DNA of 64,000 nt from Sipunculus nudus (taxonomy: Eukaryota > Annelida > Sipuncula > Golfingiida > Sipunculidae): contig CM049319.1 of NCBI GenBank assembly GCA_026874595.1, positions 66,865,917-66,929,916 of the forward strand, in the 5' to 3' direction. Below the pieces are notes generated by a model that was not told the DNA's origin, made no database searches, and saw only the letters and a program-made list of their open reading frames with translations. The translations under genes were made by a program, and so were the position numbers. The stretch's first letter is position 1, and each line of letters starts with the position of its first letter. Shown one piece after another: positions 26,407-38,384 of the stretch.

Positions 26407-27024
26407 AGTAGTTTCTCACTGGACTGCGACAGCTTTCGACTAGTTGAAGACACGACAATTACGAGAAAATATGCGAATTAGCGACAATTTTCACTTGCAA
26501 TCACACTGAACCGTATTAACGACATGTTTGCGAACATCGTACGAGTGTTTGGCCCAAAATTCGGCTGGAGCTCGTCTACCCGTCGTGCGAATGTCGTGCG
26601 ATGTTCACAAGACATTCGCACGACATTTGTGAAATATTCGCACGACCATTGGCGACCAGAATGTCAGATTCTCATTTTTATCTCCAAATATTCGCAATGA
26701 AGTTGCATAGGTCGCAAACCCCTCTTAAAGTTGTCTCGCAGTTCTCGCAATTCCTGACTCGCAGAAACTGACTTGAGAATAGTTCGAGACATGTTTGAGA
26801 CGGGTTTGAGACACAAGCGACGCCTCTGCGACTATTTTCCGAGAAATTTTGTTTTGCGAATTTCTTGAACATGTTCAAAATGTGTGCGACATGTTAGCGA
26901 CACTTTGCGAATCACGCGAGGAAAATGAGAACCGCCGCGAATGTTTTACGACTCTTTTGAGACTCTCTCGCGATTGAATTCGCAATTTGTCGCAAAACTG
27001 TCGCAGCCCAGTGAGATACAGGCT
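26407..27024. mobile_element. 618-bp MITE flanked by TTAA, inserted in the TRIM-like element
   Basis: TTAA occurs on both sides (26403-26406 and 27025-27028). The ends are imperfect inverted repeats sharing TCTCACTGGxCTGCGACAG (26417-26432 region and 26998-27015 region). The interior has no reading frame of note but many short self-complementary CGCACGAC words, including a perfect 14-base hairpin (26582-26595 with 26611-26624). Removing it rejoins CTTAA with GAGGGGG and restores a compact polypurine tract, which supports a later insertion into the LTR element. TTAA duplication is typical of piggyBac and some other DNA transposon groups; the ends do not settle which. Confidence 0.65.
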
Positions 27025-27037
27025 TTAAGAGGGGGTA

Positions 27038-27193
27038 TGTTACAGGGTGACGTCAAAGCGGACCGAACTATCTCGCTAGTGAAGCTCGCTTTGCTAGCGA
27101 AGCGGTTGGTACGCAAGACTTGTGCGCCATCGACATGGGTTCGAAACCGGGATCGGCCCAATGTTTTCCCCAGAACGATTTGTCTTCGTAACA
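27038..27193 (+). repeat. Right LTR of the TRIM-like element, with tRNA-like promoter boxes
   Basis: This 156-base repeat is the partner of 26111-26242. It has the same TGTTAC/GTAACA ends, the A box at 27095-27105 (TAGCGAAGCGG) and B box GGTTCGAAACC at 27138-27148. An extra segment near 27068-27093 is a partial duplication of GCTAGYGAAGC. The tRNA-like stretch can form an anticodon-like stem (CGCA/TGCG around a 7-base loop), but there is no full acceptor stem, so it is not a functional tRNA gene. Confidence 0.7.
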
Positions 27194-27197
27194 ATAT

Positions 27198-30109
27198 TCA
27201 CCGCAACGGCCATCCATCCTATTGCAAGACTATCGTGGTGAACAACCGGTAATCTGAATATTAGGCTACGAGTGATGAATTAACACAAATATATGTGAAC
27301 CTACAACCCTTAGTGTAGTAGGTAACTGTTAAGTGTCGCGCACGAGTTGGTTATCGTCCAGTAACCTGTGCAAGACACATTTATTGTAATGGTGTAAGAA
27401 ATTCAATAAACTTTCCGGGTGGTTTACTAATATGCCGAATATCCATCCGCGAATACATTGATTATTACCCCCTTAACGAGGTATTTTATTCAATTTTGTC
27501 GATTCATTATCCAAGTCCCTGTCTGTGTATAAGAGATGTTTAAAGGGGTGGGAAGTTTATGTCTATCCAAATATTTGAATCAATATTTTATAGGTGGAAT
27601 TTGGTAAAGTTTGTAGGTTCTCTGTTGATAAAAATCTTTGCGTCTTCTTTTTCTTTCTCCTGCCTATGTTTGATGTTTGTCACGATATGAATCATGGGTA
27701 ACATGTGCATAGGATATTTATTATAACCTTTACCCAAATTTCCAAGGCCCTATACCTCAAGATATGCCCAATTATCGCTCAGACGGATGCTTCGGGCAGT
27801 GAGGCTTCAAGAGATAGTTGGGTGATGACAAATATCTTGTTGTTAGTCTGTTTCTTATAACTCAATAATTACTAATCCGATTTCCAGGAAACTTTGTGGC
27901 GGCTGCGGGGCAATACATTGCTCACGAATGATGAAATTAAATTTAGCGTGGATTCAAATTAAGGGCTGGAACCTGGAGCTTTGATCTGGTGGAGGCTTGC
28001 GCTCCAATGAGTGTTATCTAGATTTTGTCCTTCTATTTTTTTACTATGCACACAGGATATAAAGCTTTATTATTGATAAAATAATCATGCAGTAAGCTAT
28101 TTGATTTGAGGAGATGAACGCTGTTTGCCAGAGCGTCTTCAGTAAACCAGTAGATCCGAATACCAGTGAAAAAACATTTTTACGATGTTTGATCAGATTT
28201 ATATGTTTAGAAAAACATCGGGTTTGGAACAATACTTGACTAGTGAAAAACGTATATATATTACTAACGGCGTTAAAGGTTGACACAAATATAAATATAG
28301 AGAGTAAATTATGTCGTCCGCCGGTACGGTTCAGTAATGTAAGAACCTTGTTTCTTATAATGGTGTTGCATATTTAATTTGAAGCAGGGGATAAATCTTC
28401 CTTTTCTTCACTAGGGGAAAGGCCAGAGCCGTTAATTATACCAAGGTCTTTATTCAAACAAGATAAAAATCAGGCGTCAGTTATGCACTGTGGAACACAC
28501 GGTTTGAGATCATCCCACGCAGTGTGAGCTCTGGAACGTGCGGGCTTCCTCATCAATGTCCGAGTTAACATGATGGAAACAGAGATTTATGGTATCATGT
28601 TCAAACAACCATCTCTTGTTCATCCGTCAGAACATTGGGCAAATATGGACGGACGCCTCCCTGGATTAGAAAAATCCAGCTGAAACGTCTGTAGTCTCTC
28701 GCTTAACTGCTTCGCCCTGTGCTTGCCTGTTTTTTTCCAGGTTCAAAACACCGCCATACAAGTGCATTGTGCGGTTATTGAAAATGATAATTTCTACCTA
28801 TCTATATATCTATCTCTCTTTCTTTCTATATATATAATGATATATATATATATATATGCATGTTGTTACATTAAAGACAGAAGTATATATGTATACATAT
28901 ATTTGTTTCATTCTTGTTAACAAAAAGGGCGCTAACCTACTCATAAATTTGCCCAGTCATTATATCTAACTAAGATTGTTAGAGCTTGGTGCTTGTATTT
29001 TCGACTGCAATTTCTAATTCATTAAATATTAGTAAATGTGACATTTTGGTTAACTAAAATAGTACCATTTATTGTCCTATTGTATATGCTATTTACTTAA
29101 CATGATTTCTTAGACATACCATTCAGGTATTAATAACTACATTATTAATCATCAGTGCAAGTAATTAATTGTTATTGTACATATCTACTACTACGTGTTG
29201 TGACAATATCATTGTTCCCAAGTTAATGAATTACAATTAAGTTTAGTTGCAAAAATCATAACAAGAAAGTGTAGACATGCCAAATTCGTCTTTATTGTTC
29301 ATCCGTTGTCGACAGCTCTTATTTCTGGATTTCTTGTTCCATTTACACTACAAACACTTCACGGCGCCAAGAGATGTTTATCTGCCTTAAAGCAGCGAAA
29401 TCATCATTAATTATGTCAGGATAATAGGGACTCTACTTGTTGAGTTGTATGCATCGTGCAGGCTTACGATAAAGTAATCGTTCAATTTATGTAACTGATT
29501 GAAAGACTATGAACTCGAGCACTGCTCATGGCAACTGAAAATATTATAATAAAAGTAAAATATAGCATTGTAAAAAAATCAGTCAAAACGTGATTACCTG
29601 AATAAGAATATACATATACGTGTGACGTAAAATGCGATGATTGGATATTGATTGACCTTAAGCCTCATAATTTCCCTGATACCAAAGACAGTTTAAAAAA
29701 AACACAAGTGGACATTAGGGGTTAACATATTATTGTCTGTGTATAAGGAAGCTAATTAGCTACCCTTCACAAGTACCTGCGAATCGAGAACTACAGCATT
29801 AATACATCATATATGCATCTGCGCCCATCTGAATATTGATTAAATAAATTTCTTTTCATATTTTTTTCGAGTTTATAATACTCCACACGAAAGATGGTTC
29901 TATAAATTGGAATTGTGTTGTCTGTAATTGTGCTTGCTCCAGAAGGCAGTCCGAACAATAACCTGATAAGCTTGGACACATCTAGCCCATATCAAACTAA
30001 GAACTCGTCCCTTATGTAGCCTTCGAAAAGCACTACCTGCTTTCCTCGCAGTTAAGCAAAAGCTGCAATAACGAAAATGATTTTTATATTTCTCACCCTT
30101 TCAAAAGGC
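27198..30109. other. Non-coding stretch
   Basis: AT-rich, with the microsatellite cluster at 28795-28860. Nothing else is supported. Confidence 0.5.
28795..28860. repeat. CTAT/TCTT/TA microsatellite cluster
   Basis: CTATCTATATATCTATCTCT grades into a TCTTTC tract and a short TA run. Confidence 0.85.
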
Positions 30110-30285
30110 AATTTCAGATATTCTCGGGGTAACTTGAAATCGAATTCCAATAACCCCCTTGAATTTCAGATTAACCTGTCAAAAAGTTGTTTCTTTATAT
30201 TTATTTACATATAACTCATAAACTTCCTTTCTGTCATGATTTCCAAAATTCTTTGTAGATATTTGTATATCTTGTGTGTGCATGC
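30110..30285 (+). repeat. Dispersed repeat family R2, copy 1
   Basis: This aligns with 55441-55605. Shared words in order are GCNATTTC, TTGNAATC, ACCCCC, GATTA.CC.GTC, TTTATATTTATTTA and TTGTATATCTTGTGT. Spacing is similar in both copies. No terminal structure or coding capacity is visible and the class is unknown. The SINE at 30316 follows shortly after. Confidence 0.45.
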
Positions 30286-30315
30286 CCATTGATTAGGTGT
30301 ATGAGTTAAGGGCAT

Positions 30316-30520
30316 AGGGGTCTGGATAGCCGAGGGGTACAACGCTCGGCTGTCTCTGCTTGCGACCCGGGTCGATCCCCGGCGTAGCTCTGAGAATGGG
30401 TTGCACTGTTTTTGTCCAGGTTACCTCTAACCCTAATTACCAAACGCCATGATCTGAGCCATGGAAAGCGTCTTGATTACTTATAATAATTATTTGCACA
30501 ATCCATGTGAAATAAATCAT
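30316..30520 (+). mobile_element. tRNA-derived SINE, copy 2
   Basis: This copy starts GGGGTCTGGATAGCCGAGGGG (A box) with CCCGGGTCGATCCCCGG (B box) near 30366-30382 and GTAGCTCTGAGA after it, aligning closely with the head of the reverse-strand copy at 15608-15840. The 3' tail TTATAATAATTATTTGCACA then ATCCATGTGAAATAAAT also matches. The central CTCCGG-rich part of copy 1 is missing or diverged here, so this copy is shorter. It sits just after another dispersed repeat (30110-30285). Confidence 0.72.
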
Positions 30521-31213
30521 GCTTGTTATATACATATATATAAATATACATTTTGCGACAGTTTATTTTTTAAAACCTTGAATCTGTCAACTGAGCTAAA
30601 AGCATAATAGCGTGTCATTAAGTTAAATAAGCGAGGGTGTAATCGGAACAGTTTGGGAGTAAATCAAAATCAGGTTGCCCCTGGGGGCAGTCTGAAATCT
30701 TAAGACAGGGGAATGTTTTTAGCGTCGCCTTTAGCCATAGGACATAGATTAAAAGTTTTGGTTTCCAAGGTTCTTTTATCGTTTTATTTCGTCGATAAGG
30801 ATACTACATTGTGAGCTATTAACTGTCAGATCTGAAACTCCACACCGGCAATCTACACATTGATGTCGAATACGATATAGCCTCGTTTAGCTAGCAATGA
30901 AAGACGAATGTCACGAATTCAACCATTCTGTTGATGTCCTCTTCTGCTTGAAAACACCGCTAGTACAGTTGATTGTCGTTTACTGTGTAATGCTTGTTTC
31001 TGTAATCCATGGTCAATATTATGCTAAAGAAATATACTCGCTCATTTTGAAGTGAACGAGGTCGCCATTTTTTTTAATGTTGAAAGAGTGTTAAAGAAAT
31101 TATAAAGATTGAATATTATGGTATGTCTTGAATATCCACAGAATCTAGCTATATATCGCAATATTTAGTGCGAGACCTATGTCCAAGGTGGAAAGTATTA
31201 AGATGAAACACCA

Positions 31214-31300
31214 AGAGAGAGAGACAGACAGACAGACAGGCAGCTGGACAGACAAAGACAGCAACAGACAGAGGCAGAGAAGCAGAGACAGAGACAGGAG
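31214..31300. repeat. GACA-type microsatellite
   Basis: AGAGAGAGACAGACAGACAG and related GACA/GAGACA units run for ~85 bases with interruptions. Confidence 0.9.
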
Positions 31301-32439
31301 GGTACAAAGCAGATGAATCAATCACATCTTCAACAATCCATCCACATATATAAGCAGGTCTTCCGTCAGATAAGTGCATGATATACGGGCCTTAGGTGAT
31401 CTTCACGATGATGTGTAGGTTTATGGCGTGTTTAACATGATGTATTTGACAACGAGGTGTATATATTGGAATATTCTCCCTTTATGACTGTTCTTGTTGA
31501 TTGGCTATGAATATAAACACATGTTGCTTAACACCCAGTATAAGAAGATGGCCATAATGTTTAAATTAACCAATTCTTTTTACTCCCAAATGTTTCAGGC
31601 TTATTAAGATGGTCTTGAAATTTAAGGTTGATCCTGCAAAGGCAGCTTTCTTGTAATATCATGTGAAGGGTCAGCATTTAATTCATCAATTACATCTGCA
31701 AAATAAATTAATGTCATTGATAATTGACGGAGATTATGAGAAAGTCAGCTTGTATTGTTACAACTCTAATGAATAATTTAATGTGGGATTTTGTCTCCAT
31801 CAATCAAATAAATTTTCTTTCATGTTACTCTTTACACTATTAACTACTATCAATAAGAATTTGTGTCACTTGTCACCAACATATTTTTGTTCATCATTAA
31901 ATCCTTTGAACCATGTTTTAACATCATTACTAAGAAACCACATATATTTTCTGTCCGTTTGTCCCGGTGATCTTGTGAAACTGGTAAATTAAAGACTCAT
32001 GGATCAATATTAATAATATTAGGAACTACTCGTTAATTTTGTTCTTTAACTTGGTTTCAAAAGACCTTTGTTCGCGTGTTCTTACATCATATTTTATTTA
32101 GAGTGAGTACTTCGGCCTCAAGTGGCGCCTGGGGTTTTCACTTCAATGGGGATAAATGTTTCCCTGGAATGATTTGATAGTTTTCCCTATAGCCTGTAGG
32201 TGTCACTGTCTTTCGAAATATGATTAACATACTGTGCACGGTTCTTTGTTCCCGAGGGTTTAAACATGGCAAAGAGATATCTCCGAGGAAAATGGGGTTC
32301 CCTGAATAAGACGCCCCAACTATATACAAGCGAACAATCGACTTTATACTATAGCCTAACTGGCATCTCAAAAACATCATCAACACCTGTTGTGTCGCAG
32401 GAATATTTTTATTCACCATTAATTTATGTAATTAACATG

Positions 32440-32545
32440 TGTAGTTTAGCGTATAGTGAAATCGAAAAAATCGAAAATTACACTAAAAAGTGGAAATCGC
32501 GAAACTTTAACCTCGCGAGTATGAATCCAACCGCAATATCCACAT
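32440..32545 (+). repeat. GCGAAA/CCTCGCGA-type repeat fragment
   Basis: AGTGGAAATCGCGAAACTTT, then AACCTCGCGAGTATGAAT and CCAACCGCAATATCC, has the alternating GCGAAA/TAA/CCGC pattern of a repeat common in marine invertebrate genomes. There is no second copy here to confirm it. Confidence 0.3.
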
Positions 32546-33967
32546 GTCCATGCCGGTAATATGATATCAGGCTAATGCTATCTCGGTAGGTATTGTGACA
32601 TTAATTCTATTTAACAAGGTGGAAACTTAAAATGGGAAGTTGGTTTAGGACTTTTACCCAGCCTGGGCAGCCGGAAGACAAAACATATTTTGCCGTGTCT
32701 ACACGCTGCCATGATGTAATTGTCTGAGCGCCTCATCAACAGCACGTGTAACATCGTGGTTAATGATCCTTCTCGGGATTATACCGGGGGCACAGTGTTT
32801 TAGTGTCATTAAATTGGATGATCACAAACTATGTAAAAAATTTTGTTAACAACTTGATCGTCCCTCACACATAGCGCTCTGTACTAATACAGGGTGAAAG
32901 TAAACGGTTGTTGAGGAGCGAAGAAGTCTTTACTGCCATGTTGACAACTGAATATGTATTAACTAATGGATGGTGACCTTAAAGCCCCGTTGGCCTACAT
33001 TTCCTTTGCAAAGTGAAAGATTATTGTATATAAGATAAAATGTTTTCATTGCACCATAAAAAGGACCAAATAACGAAAATACAAAATACTTGGCCCAGAT
33101 ATGAAAAGTCTCTGTCAGTCTCTCGTTTGATTTAAATCCGATTGGAATGGTCAGTTGTAATTACTCACTTGAACTTATTTTTGCCATATTGAAAATTCTG
33201 GAATCTAGTAAACAAAGTTGAAACATTTGGTGAATACAACGTACCTAGGCGGTGTTTTTATATGTTTAATCCCTCATTTGTTTTTGGTATTTTCTTGCCT
33301 TTTACTGCTGTAAGTTAATTTATTGTTTTATGACTAAGAGAATGAGAATATAATGCTGATTATATATTGTCTGAATATTAAATATACGATTTTATGGAAT
33401 GAAACAGGGAAGGAAGAAAAGTCAATAGTTATATATCCATTTATTTAAGTATAAATTTAAGAACATCACGTCGATTTTGGCCAATATTCGTGGTCATATT
33501 TAAAAAAAGTCAACTTTAAATATTAATATTGTTTCAAAAATAGCCGTAATATACCGGTGTGTAAAATATATGTACATTAAACGTAAACCAACAAAGGAGA
33601 CCGAGTCTAACAGGTATATCTGAATATCCAAGTTCAGTTGAAGTATTATTGCACGAGATCCTTGTATTCTTAAGAACCATTCAGTTCTGATGGCGAGCCA
33701 CCTGAATATCAACCAGATGATACCAGATATATCTATCTCGCGTATGAAAGGCAATCATTGCGATGCAATTTCCCGTTTTCCTGTCAAACCTGGAACAGAG
33801 TCTTAATCCTTTGTCGTTGATGACTGGTACAGTCATGTGACCGGAAGTTTGGCGTCTGTATCCCGTCATATCCCGGGGCATCTAGCTTATTAATTCCTTT
33901 GGGGCAGCGATCTCGAGCGAGCCAAAAATGTAGCGCAAAACGGAGCTCTTCGTCCTTGGCAAAATGG

Positions 33968-34020
33968 TACTCTCCCCCACCGCCCACCCCCCACCCCCCA
34001 CCCCAAAAAAAACAAGAACA
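33968..34020. repeat. C-rich low-complexity tract
   Basis: CCCCCACC-type units (about 33975-34004) are followed by an A run and AACAAG units. Confidence 0.85.
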
Positions 34021-34249
34021 AGAACAAGTTTGGGTCAGTCTTTTGTAGTTTTGGGTACTAAACTCATTGTGTCGTTGGGTAGTCATCTTCAATATTTTTC
34101 TCCATAGATCCTGAAGATTTTGACATTATTTCGCGAAAGGTTTATATTTGCAACGCCATTTTTTAGAAACTACGCAAACAATGTCTACCCTGTGGATAAA
34201 CATTCCGTAGAAAACCTTGTTCCGACTCGGACACATGATAATATGATAT

Positions 34250-34250
34250 A

Positions 34251-34282
<32 letters not shown>

Positions 34283-34459
34283 CATTTATATATATAATTG
34301 GTTTATATGATGACAATGAAATTATAAGGTTATGAACCCTGTAAAAAAATGAGTCCAGAACGCTTTAATGATAACATATCATTTTTGTCGCATACTTACA
34401 CGGCTTCTTTTTCATAATATTGGCAATGCCAGAAATATGCCACGATGCTCGAAGTGATC

Positions 34460-34500
<41 letters not shown>
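34250..34500. repeat. Two TA microsatellites
   Basis: TA runs at about 34257-34282 and 34464-34500, separated by ~180 bases of plain AT-rich sequence. Confidence 0.92.
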
Positions 34501-34501
<1 letters not shown>

Positions 34502-36329
34502 CGTTCACTTAAAATATCTTTTATTACAAGTTTACAATACTAAAACATGTATTATCGGAAATTAGGTTGAGTTGACTCCTTGTTATTCCTAACATCATAT
34601 CCATGTGAAGATAATGTAGACATACAAATCGGTTCGTTATGATTATAAGCAGAGGAGTACTTCTAGTCCAGGCATAATTGTAAATCAAAGTGAGAGAAAC
34701 TATAAATAAGGGATCACATCGTCTCTGGTATTATTACAAAATAGTGCAGTAAGCCTTGCATAGCGAAATCAAACGCAATTCTGATTAAAAAGCAGGGTAA
34801 ATCTGACTGATGACAGAGTTGATATTCTTCATGATACATCCAAGACACCATTTGGATTTTCATCATAGGCAGCGCAACCAATTGTCATAGGCATTTGCTG
34901 TTTGTGTTTCTTATTTACTAGTTATCCGGGAGGGCGTTTTCTTGCTTTGCTGAGATAGAAGAAAAGACATAAACATTACTCACAGGCAGTCTAGACCAAT
35001 TATCTTACATTTAAGTTTTTGCTTTTCAAAACGTATCAGGATTGATATAAATTTTCTTATGCTGGAAGGAACAGTTAATATGTCATACCGCACCTGGGCT
35101 ATCACCAGGTGTAATGGGTGGCTCCCGGTTGAACAATCAAATGAATGATTGATCAGTCACGTCATGGATTAACGGATCACGTGACGCAGCCCACATAAAT
35201 AACAACCGGAAATCTTCGGAACCCTTCGTATGTCCCCGGGATAGACAAAGACTCTGGTGCTATTATACAGCCAATCTCATGTTACCTTTTTATAATCATT
35301 GTACTGTGCAGTTCATAATTATTGATTATTAAAATTATTATATACCATTATGTGTTGTAACAATGTGACTGATATATAAACAAGCAGTATTTTGTGTACA
35401 TTCTATTATCAACGTTAGGACGCTATATATTTCGCATGGATACAAGCTATAATAAAACGGCTATTATAACTATATCTTTTTTATCATTTTTGTTTCTGAT
35501 AAACACATTACCTAAAATTTAATATTATACTTTTATAATGGAAAAGTAGATTTACCGTTTATTGCTATATAACCGGTTCCATCCAACGCCTATGTATAAT
35601 ATGGTTGAAGGTGAATAATTTTCCAAAGAAAAAAAACTAGATTCTATTAGGTATTCTTGCTAATTGTTATGAATAATTAAAAAAAAATAACACTTCGCCT
35701 GTCACTTACTTGGTATTTCACCACCTGCTTTTCTAGATGCTTGTACTTTTTGTCGTGCTTATTTATTACCGGCCCAGCAGTTTTTCTACCTATTTCTAAG
35801 TTAACCATTTACAATTTGTCGCCGCCGAGGTGAAATCCTACTCTTCTCGCGAATTCTTTTCAGAAAATAAAGCTTTTGCTGTATCATTCATTCACCATCT
35901 ATGCATTTGCGATAAAAAAGGAATAATATGGTTCATATATTCTACGCTTGTTATGAATTCGGAAGGAAGAAATTAACTTTTTGTCTATCTTGTGAGCAGT
36001 ATATTTTTATCACATCGGGCATTACTATACAACATGTAAAAGATAAGAATTCTTTTGGGGATTGACCGCCCTTTGAGATTTGTTGTAAAAGGGACGCAGT
36101 TATTAAATCCACTGGATTACCAATTTTCCATTAAAAGCTTTTATGATTTTTATTTTCAATAACAATAAAAGATTTCTAAAAATATACAATTGTTTTATAA
36201 TAATAATTGTCTTTCCATAATTTTTATGTATTTTGTGAATTGTTGTTATCCTGTCAATCTGTCATTAATCTCTCACTTCCTCACATATTTAATCATTGTA
36301 ATCATGATGACTATTACCGTCGCATTAAC

Positions 36330-36610
36330 GTTTAGTAGTAGTCATAGATGCTGTTGTTGTTGTAATAAGAATGGGAGCAGTGGTAGTCTCTGCAGCAACA
36401 GTACTAGTATAGCAGTAGCAGCAGTTAAAGTAGTAGTAAAGGGAGTAGTGGTAATACTAGTAATAGTAGAAGTAGTTATAGTAGAGGCTTTTGCATCAGT
36501 AGAAGTAGCAATATTTATTGTAGGTGCATGGTAAAGGTGGTAGAGCTAAAGGCAGTAGACGAAGTGGAAGAAGTAGTAATTGTTGTTGTATTATTAGTTT
36601 TGGTAGAAAC
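36330..36610. repeat. Imperfect GTA/GCA trinucleotide repeat
   Basis: Long imperfect run of AGTAGTAG, GCAGTAGCAGCAG and GAAGTAGTA units. It opens frames that translate to Ser/Cys/Val-rich strings, which I regard as repeat by-products. Confidence 0.85.
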
Positions 36611-37761
36611 GGATACTTGTAGCAGTACACCGACTTAATGTGATTGTAACACATGTAATTTAAATGTTATTTATAATCATTTTTGTTTAAATCGCAGACT
36701 TATAATCGAAATAATCTTTCTTAAATAAAAGGCACAAAGAAATCAGTTATTTTGCTATTTTTCTTTGTCTCCCTTTCTCGTCCCTTTTTTCATTTATTTT
36801 ATTATGATCAGTATCATTTGCGCAAGTTTCTGAGATAACTTGAACAGTTCAGATGAAAATGGGTATCAGCTAACATGATACCGAATCTGTATTCGTGAAG
36901 TTTATACAAAAATTGACAAAAATAAGGGGTTTTTTCAATATAAAATTGTATTGATAAGGAACTCTTCTAAATAAACAAAACAGTTTGATCTTGTAATATA
37001 TTACATCGTAAATTTAGTGTACATTATAAAGTTGACAAAATAGAACATGTTATTTTATCATATTGGTTCTACGAAATATATCTTTCCCATATCACCAGCG
37101 CCATCTGCAGGCAAGGAACTACACTGAGTGAACGGGTCCGTTAAAATTACAGAAAAGTTCAATATTTGTTATATTTCAATGAGAAAAATAGAAATCCAGC
37201 TTATCTTTCACGGTGAAGTTACCGTCTTTTTAAGGAAGATTAGTGGCGATTACACGTTGTACAGGGTTTACTTTTTTTGTATCCATGCACGTATTTTTAA
37301 CAAGCGGCGGCCCGCCAAAATTACCACCGGTTATTATCCAAACATGTTCAACAAGGCCATCTGGTGGGAAATCAGAAGAACTAAAGTTTTGCGAATTCGC
37401 CACCAGAATCTTCTGAACGTTCAAATTCCGCACATGTGCAATTAACCACGTTTGATTACATGTTTTTCTTAATGTAGTAACAGTCTGTAGACAACCAAGT
37501 TCACACCTAGTATCTCTGTCACAGAGGAATTATAAGAACATTTCGTTACAGGAATAACCTACCATTTTTTAATATATGCGCAAAGTAAACTAGAAATCAC
37601 ATACATTTTTTACAAATAAAGCAGGGGAATAGCTGACTTAAAATCACTTGACAAATCAAGTAGCAGGAGTGGATTTAGATGGGGAGCAGTGGGATGAAAA
37701 ACAATCGGAGAATAGAATAATACACGCACAATACCGAACATATTTTGCTTTTCTCACGGTT

Positions 37762-37860
37762 TTGTGGAGCGTGGTTGCAAAATGGTTTAGTCCCTGGACT
37801 TGTGACCGCAAATGTCTGGTTTCGCGTCCAGTTCTAACTGCTTTCCGTGCCAAAGTCTTT
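37762..37860 (+). mobile_element. Decayed tRNA-like SINE head
   Basis: GCGTGGTTGCAAAATGG, then TCCCTGGACTTGTGACC, then TCTGGTTTCGCGTCCAG resemble a tRNA-derived sequence with A-like and B-like boxes at about the right distance. The match to box consensus is poor and no second copy was found in the window, so this is only a candidate. Confidence 0.3.
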
Positions 37861-38364
37861 ACCACAAGAGTACGCCCTACCTGCCCAGCAGTGAATTTAT
37901 ACTATTTATGTTATGCAAATGTAGAACGAATGATTCTCTTCATCTGTAAAATGTAGAATTATATGAGAGAGACATCGATGGTTATACCAGACTATTAGCC
38001 CCAATTTTACCCTCTTTTCTCTCCTTCTGGGTGATAGAAAAGTTATATATTAAGTCTCAAAGGATTCCCGGAACAATTGTTTACCTTGGTCAGGTAATTG
38101 AACCATCCTTTTTTTTCTAATTTCCTCGCTTAAAGCAATACAGTTACTGTTCTTTAGACTTGAACCCTACTGTTGCCTTTTGCCAATTAGGCGCATTGCG
38201 CATGCTCGCAGAGAAAGTATGTTGCTAATAGATTGTTACGCAAATGTCAGGCAGTCGTGGTTTGTAAGATTAAATAGGCTTACCGCTGGGTACCCGTCTA
38301 TCGTGTCTGTTCCAATGACATCTGCGACATATTAGGATAATTATTTCATCGTCTAAAACAACTG

Positions 38365-38384
38365 CGTCCTGATTAATCAGGACG
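38365..38384. other. Perfect 20-bp palindrome
   Basis: CGTCCTGATTAATCAGGACG is fully self-complementary. The centre TGATTAATCA contains two TAAT-type homeodomain core words. It could be a dimer binding site or chance; nothing else around it points to a regulatory element. Confidence 0.4.

Larger units (their letters stand above)
26107..27197 (+). mobile_element. Miniature LTR retroelement (TRIM-like), interrupted by a MITE
   Basis: Two direct terminal repeats (26111-26242 and 27038-27193) both start TGTTAC and end GTAACA, and are flanked by ATAT on both sides (26107-26110, 27194-27197), a possible 4-base target duplication. Inside the left end, TGGGGGCTCGT (26304-26314) matches the primer site for proline tRNA used by many LTR elements. 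A polypurine tract AAGAGGGGG (27027-27035) lies two bases before the right repeat. Without the nested MITE (26407-27024) the internal part is only about 170 bases and has no coding capacity, so this is a non-autonomous miniature element that would need enzymes in trans. Orientation follows from primer site and polypurine tract. Confidence 0.75.
30521..36329. other. Non-coding stretch with scattered simple repeats
   Basis: This holds the GACA, C-rich and TA repeats listed separately and the GCGAAA-type fragment at 32440-32545. Overlapping frames on both strands at 32138-32559 show no domain and are likely chance plus that repeat. Confidence 0.5.

Noticed and set aside
26111-27193. Real tRNA genes at the two A/B box pairs
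   Set aside because: No complete acceptor stem or convincing anticodon arm; both copies lie within LTR-type repeats.
32138-32559. Overlapping ~95-codon frames on both strands
   Set aside because: Part is a GCGAAA-type repeat fragment; no domain seen.
36190-36534. 114-codon frame with Ser/Cys/Val runs
   Set aside because: Generated by the imperfect GTA/GCA trinucleotide repeat.
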